Source: an uncultured Lachnospiraceae bacterium (GTDB lineage Bacteria; Bacillota; Clostridia; Lachnospirales; Lachnospiraceae). From it: DNA of 7,931 bases. The position numbers and the translations under genes are program-made. Below the pieces are notes generated by a model, which saw nothing but the letters and a program-made list of their open reading frames with translations, did not search any database and had not been told where the DNA came from. Positions 6,753 through 7,931 of the stretch are shown one piece after another. Each line of letters starts with the position of its first letter. Within the stretch, counting starts at the first letter, position 1. The DNA lies in assembly GCA_905201915.1 (NCBI GenBank), contig CAJKQE010000103.1, positions 1-7,931 of the forward strand. Direction: 5' to 3'.

Positions 6753-7637
6753 TCATATGATTTTCTTTGCATTTAGCTCATATGTACTGGGTGATAAAAC
6801 CATCTGATAAATATCAATACTATTCTTTTTTCCAAATTGAATTATCTCTTCTTTAAAATTCTCAGAGATTTTCGCTCCTAAATAAAACGCTTTTATATTT
6901 TCTTTCAAATCCAAGACATATTTTCCATTTGGACATTTCAATTTTTCTGGCATTACTTTATTGAAATTAGCCGTCACAATTCGCCATTCTTTCTCGTACG
7001 ACCAAACATCGGATTTACGACAAGTCGTCTTATAAATCCATTCTGTATTTTCACTTAACATATCTGCTTTAGAAACAGCATATCTATCCTTTGTATATAT
7101 TACTGGGTATAAATGTTTATAAAGCATATCACTTTCTTTAAAATCATACTCTATACAAAATCCAGTATGATTCTGAGCATAATGGCTCCACATAAGCATA
7201 GAGTCATACACCTCAGATAAACAGACAACTCTTACAGCATCCTTGATTGTACTCATACAATCATTTAATCCATTTTGCAAAATATTCATCCAAGAGTCAG
7301 AAAGCCTTCCTCCATGAGCCTGCAAAACTATTTGCAGCGCCCTTTCAATATTGTCAGAATAAAGAATTCTATTTTTTTCTTCCTGTTTAAGTGAAAATCT
7401 TCTTTCCAAAAGATGTATATATGTTTCTCTATCAAGTACACCTTCCAATGCATCTGACTGAAAGCAAAATTCACAATCATAGGGGTCGTTGAAATAAAGT
7501 GGTGATGATGGATACACTAATCCTTCAAAAGCTTCAAACTTCCATTTTTCAATGTTAATTATCCTCTGATGAATATAGCTATAATCATTCAGTTTTTCCG
7601 TATTAAATGACCTGTACCTGAATAACGTTCTTCTCAT
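6753..7637 (-). CDS. DUF2971-family protein of unknown function next to Gabija
   Basis: No function is established for this family as far as I know. The 294-aa protein shows the DUF2971 hallmarks in order: LFRYRSFN near the N-terminus, SSPLYFNDPYDCEF at 44-57, VCLSE at 138-142, MWSHYAQNHTGFCIEYD at 149-165, WSYEKEWRI at 212-220 and YLGAKIS at 252-258. The repeated conserved Cys, His, Trp and Glu residues suggest an enzyme-like active site, but the reaction is unknown. No signal peptide or membrane segment is visible, so it is probably cytoplasmic. The ATG at 7637 follows GGGAGAGG. It lies 65 bases upstream of gajA on the same strand, and no terminator separates them. Its A+T-rich composition resembles the gaj genes and differs from the rib genes. 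It may be an accessory or an independent defence gene. Confidence 0.8.
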   Translation of the reverse strand: MRRTLFRYRSFNTEKLNDYSYIHQRIINIEKWKFEAFEGLVYPSSPLYFNDPYDCEFCFQSDALEGVLDRETYIHLLERRFSLKQEEKNRILYSDNIERALQIVLQAHGGRLSDSWMNILQNGLNDCMSTIKDAVRVVCLSEVYDSMLMWSHYAQNHTGFCIEYDFKESDMLYKHLYPVIYTKDRYAVSKADMLSENTEWIYKTTCRKSDVWSYEKEWRIVTANFNKVMPEKLKCPNGKYVLDLKENIKAFYLGAKISENFKEEIIQFGKKNSIDIYQMVLSPSTYELNAKKII

Positions 7638-7666
7638 ACGTATCCTCTCCCTTTACTCTCGAACAA

Positions 7667-7698
7667 GCTTTATTATATTACACTAATTATAATAAAGC
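7667..7698 (-). promoter_or_regulatory. DUF2971 gene promoter region within a 32-bp inverted repeat
   Basis: Arms GCTTTATTATA (7667-7677) and TATAATAAAGC (7688-7698) are perfect 11-bp reverse complements around a 10-base centre containing ATTA-CAC-TAAT. On the minus strand the proximal arm carries TATAAT (7677-7672), a consensus -10 box about 35 bases before the start codon; no convincing -35 hexamer is seen. The distal arm merges into the T-rich tail of the terminator just upstream. It could be an operator, a bidirectional promoter core, or an RNA hairpin. Confidence 0.55.
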
Positions 7699-7729
7699 AG
7701 CCGCTTACCCATTCAATAAGCAAGCGGCT
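7685..7729 (-). terminator. Intrinsic terminator of the upstream RlmD-like gene
   Basis: Minus-strand stem AGCCGCTT/AAGCGGCT (7729-7722 with 7706-7699), 8 bp and G+C-rich, with a 15-base loop, followed by the T-rich tract GCTTTATTATAATT. It begins seven bases after the upstream gene's stop codon and separates that gene from the defence block. Confidence 0.85.
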
Positions 7730-7735
7730 TTGTCA

Positions 7736-7931
7736 TTAAATCACCTCAAAATGTTTCAATGCATCCTTTATTGCTTCAACCTTCTCTGGAGTCGGATGCT
7801 TCCTCGGCTGTTTCAATTCCTCTACCGCATTAGGAGCATCGTACATCGGCAAGCCTAAATCTCTCTTTACCTCTGCAATATATGCGGTATGTACTTTGAA
7901 GCCGTATTTAGCTTCTATGTACTCCTTTATC
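7736..7931 (-). CDS. C-terminal tail of an RlmD/RumA-like 23S rRNA methyltransferase (partial)
   Basis: Sixty-four codons are visible, entering from the right edge and ending in TAA-TGA tandem stops. The tail has IKEYIEAKYGFKVHTAYIAE, then VKRDLGLPMYDAPN, a PRKHPTPEK segment and finally AIKDALKHFEVI. I recognise this from memory as the small C-terminal extension on many clostridial RlmD (23S rRNA uracil-1939 C5 methyltransferase) proteins: an IKEYI helix, a VKR turn, and a terminal DALKHF helix. The same module also ends some large methyltransferase proteins of integrative elements, so the identity of the full gene is open. No catalytic part is in the window. It has its own terminator and is probably a separate unit from the defence genes. 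Confidence 0.5.
   Translation of the reverse strand, partial: IKEYIEAKYGFKVHTAYIAEVKRDLGLPMYDAPNAVEELKQPRKHPTPEKVEAIKDALKHFEVI

Noticed and set aside
6716..7698. One shared operator in front of both the DUF2971 gene and gajA
   Set aside because: Both palindromes contain TATAAT, but the half-sites face opposite ways (TATAAT-6-ATTATA versus ATTATA-10-TATAAT) and spacers differ, so they are not the same site.
3112..7740. Direct repeats that would mark att sites of an integrated element
   Set aside because: By eye, no repeat of useful length links the 3' end of the 7736-7931 gene with the IS scar or rib leader region, and no integrase gene is present.
1..7931. tRNA, rRNA or CRISPR array
   Set aside because: No cloverleaf with a conserved T-arm, no rRNA signature and no regularly spaced repeats were seen on either strand.

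Overview
All genes in this window lie on the minus strand, so it reads from high to low coordinates. The sequence suggests a low-GC Firmicute, probably a gut-type Clostridia. The signs are the protein families, strong AGGAGG-type ribosome binding sites, an FMN riboswitch upstream of a ribD-ribE-ribBA operon, and an IS30-family remnant. This assignment is inferred from style only; no rRNA or other marker gene is present.

Layout in transcription order. At 7931-7736 is the C-terminal 64 codons of a gene that looks like the tail module of clostridial RlmD/RumA-type methyltransferases, closed by a hairpin terminator (7685-7729). At 7637-6753 is a complete DUF2971-family protein of unknown function, with a TATAAT box embedded in a perfect 11-bp inverted repeat. 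At 6687-5008 and 5011-3512 are two genes sharing a 4-base ATGA overlap. The first encodes an ABC-type ATPase with a TOPRIM nuclease domain (GajA-like, 559 aa) and the second a UvrD-like helicase (GajB-like, 499 aa). Order, sizes and motifs fit a type Gabija anti-phage system. At about 3475-3163 is the left end of an IS30-family element whose transposase is cut off after its N-terminal helix-turn-helix.

From 3111 down is the riboflavin operon: a near-consensus promoter, an FMN riboswitch (3063-2955), a long leader with competing hairpins and a terminator just ahead of the ribD ribosome binding site, then ribD, ribE and ribBA. ribBA runs off the left edge. Together these enzymes convert GTP and ribulose 5-phosphate into riboflavin (the lumazine synthase gene ribH is not in the window), and the riboswitch lets FMN shut the operon down.

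The defence block (7637-3512) is visibly richer in A+T than the rib genes and sits between two housekeeping-type genes next to an IS scar, which suggests it was acquired. The best candidate for something undescribed is the DUF2971 gene directly upstream of Gabija. The gajA promoter also carries its own palindrome, so both defence transcripts may be under operator control.
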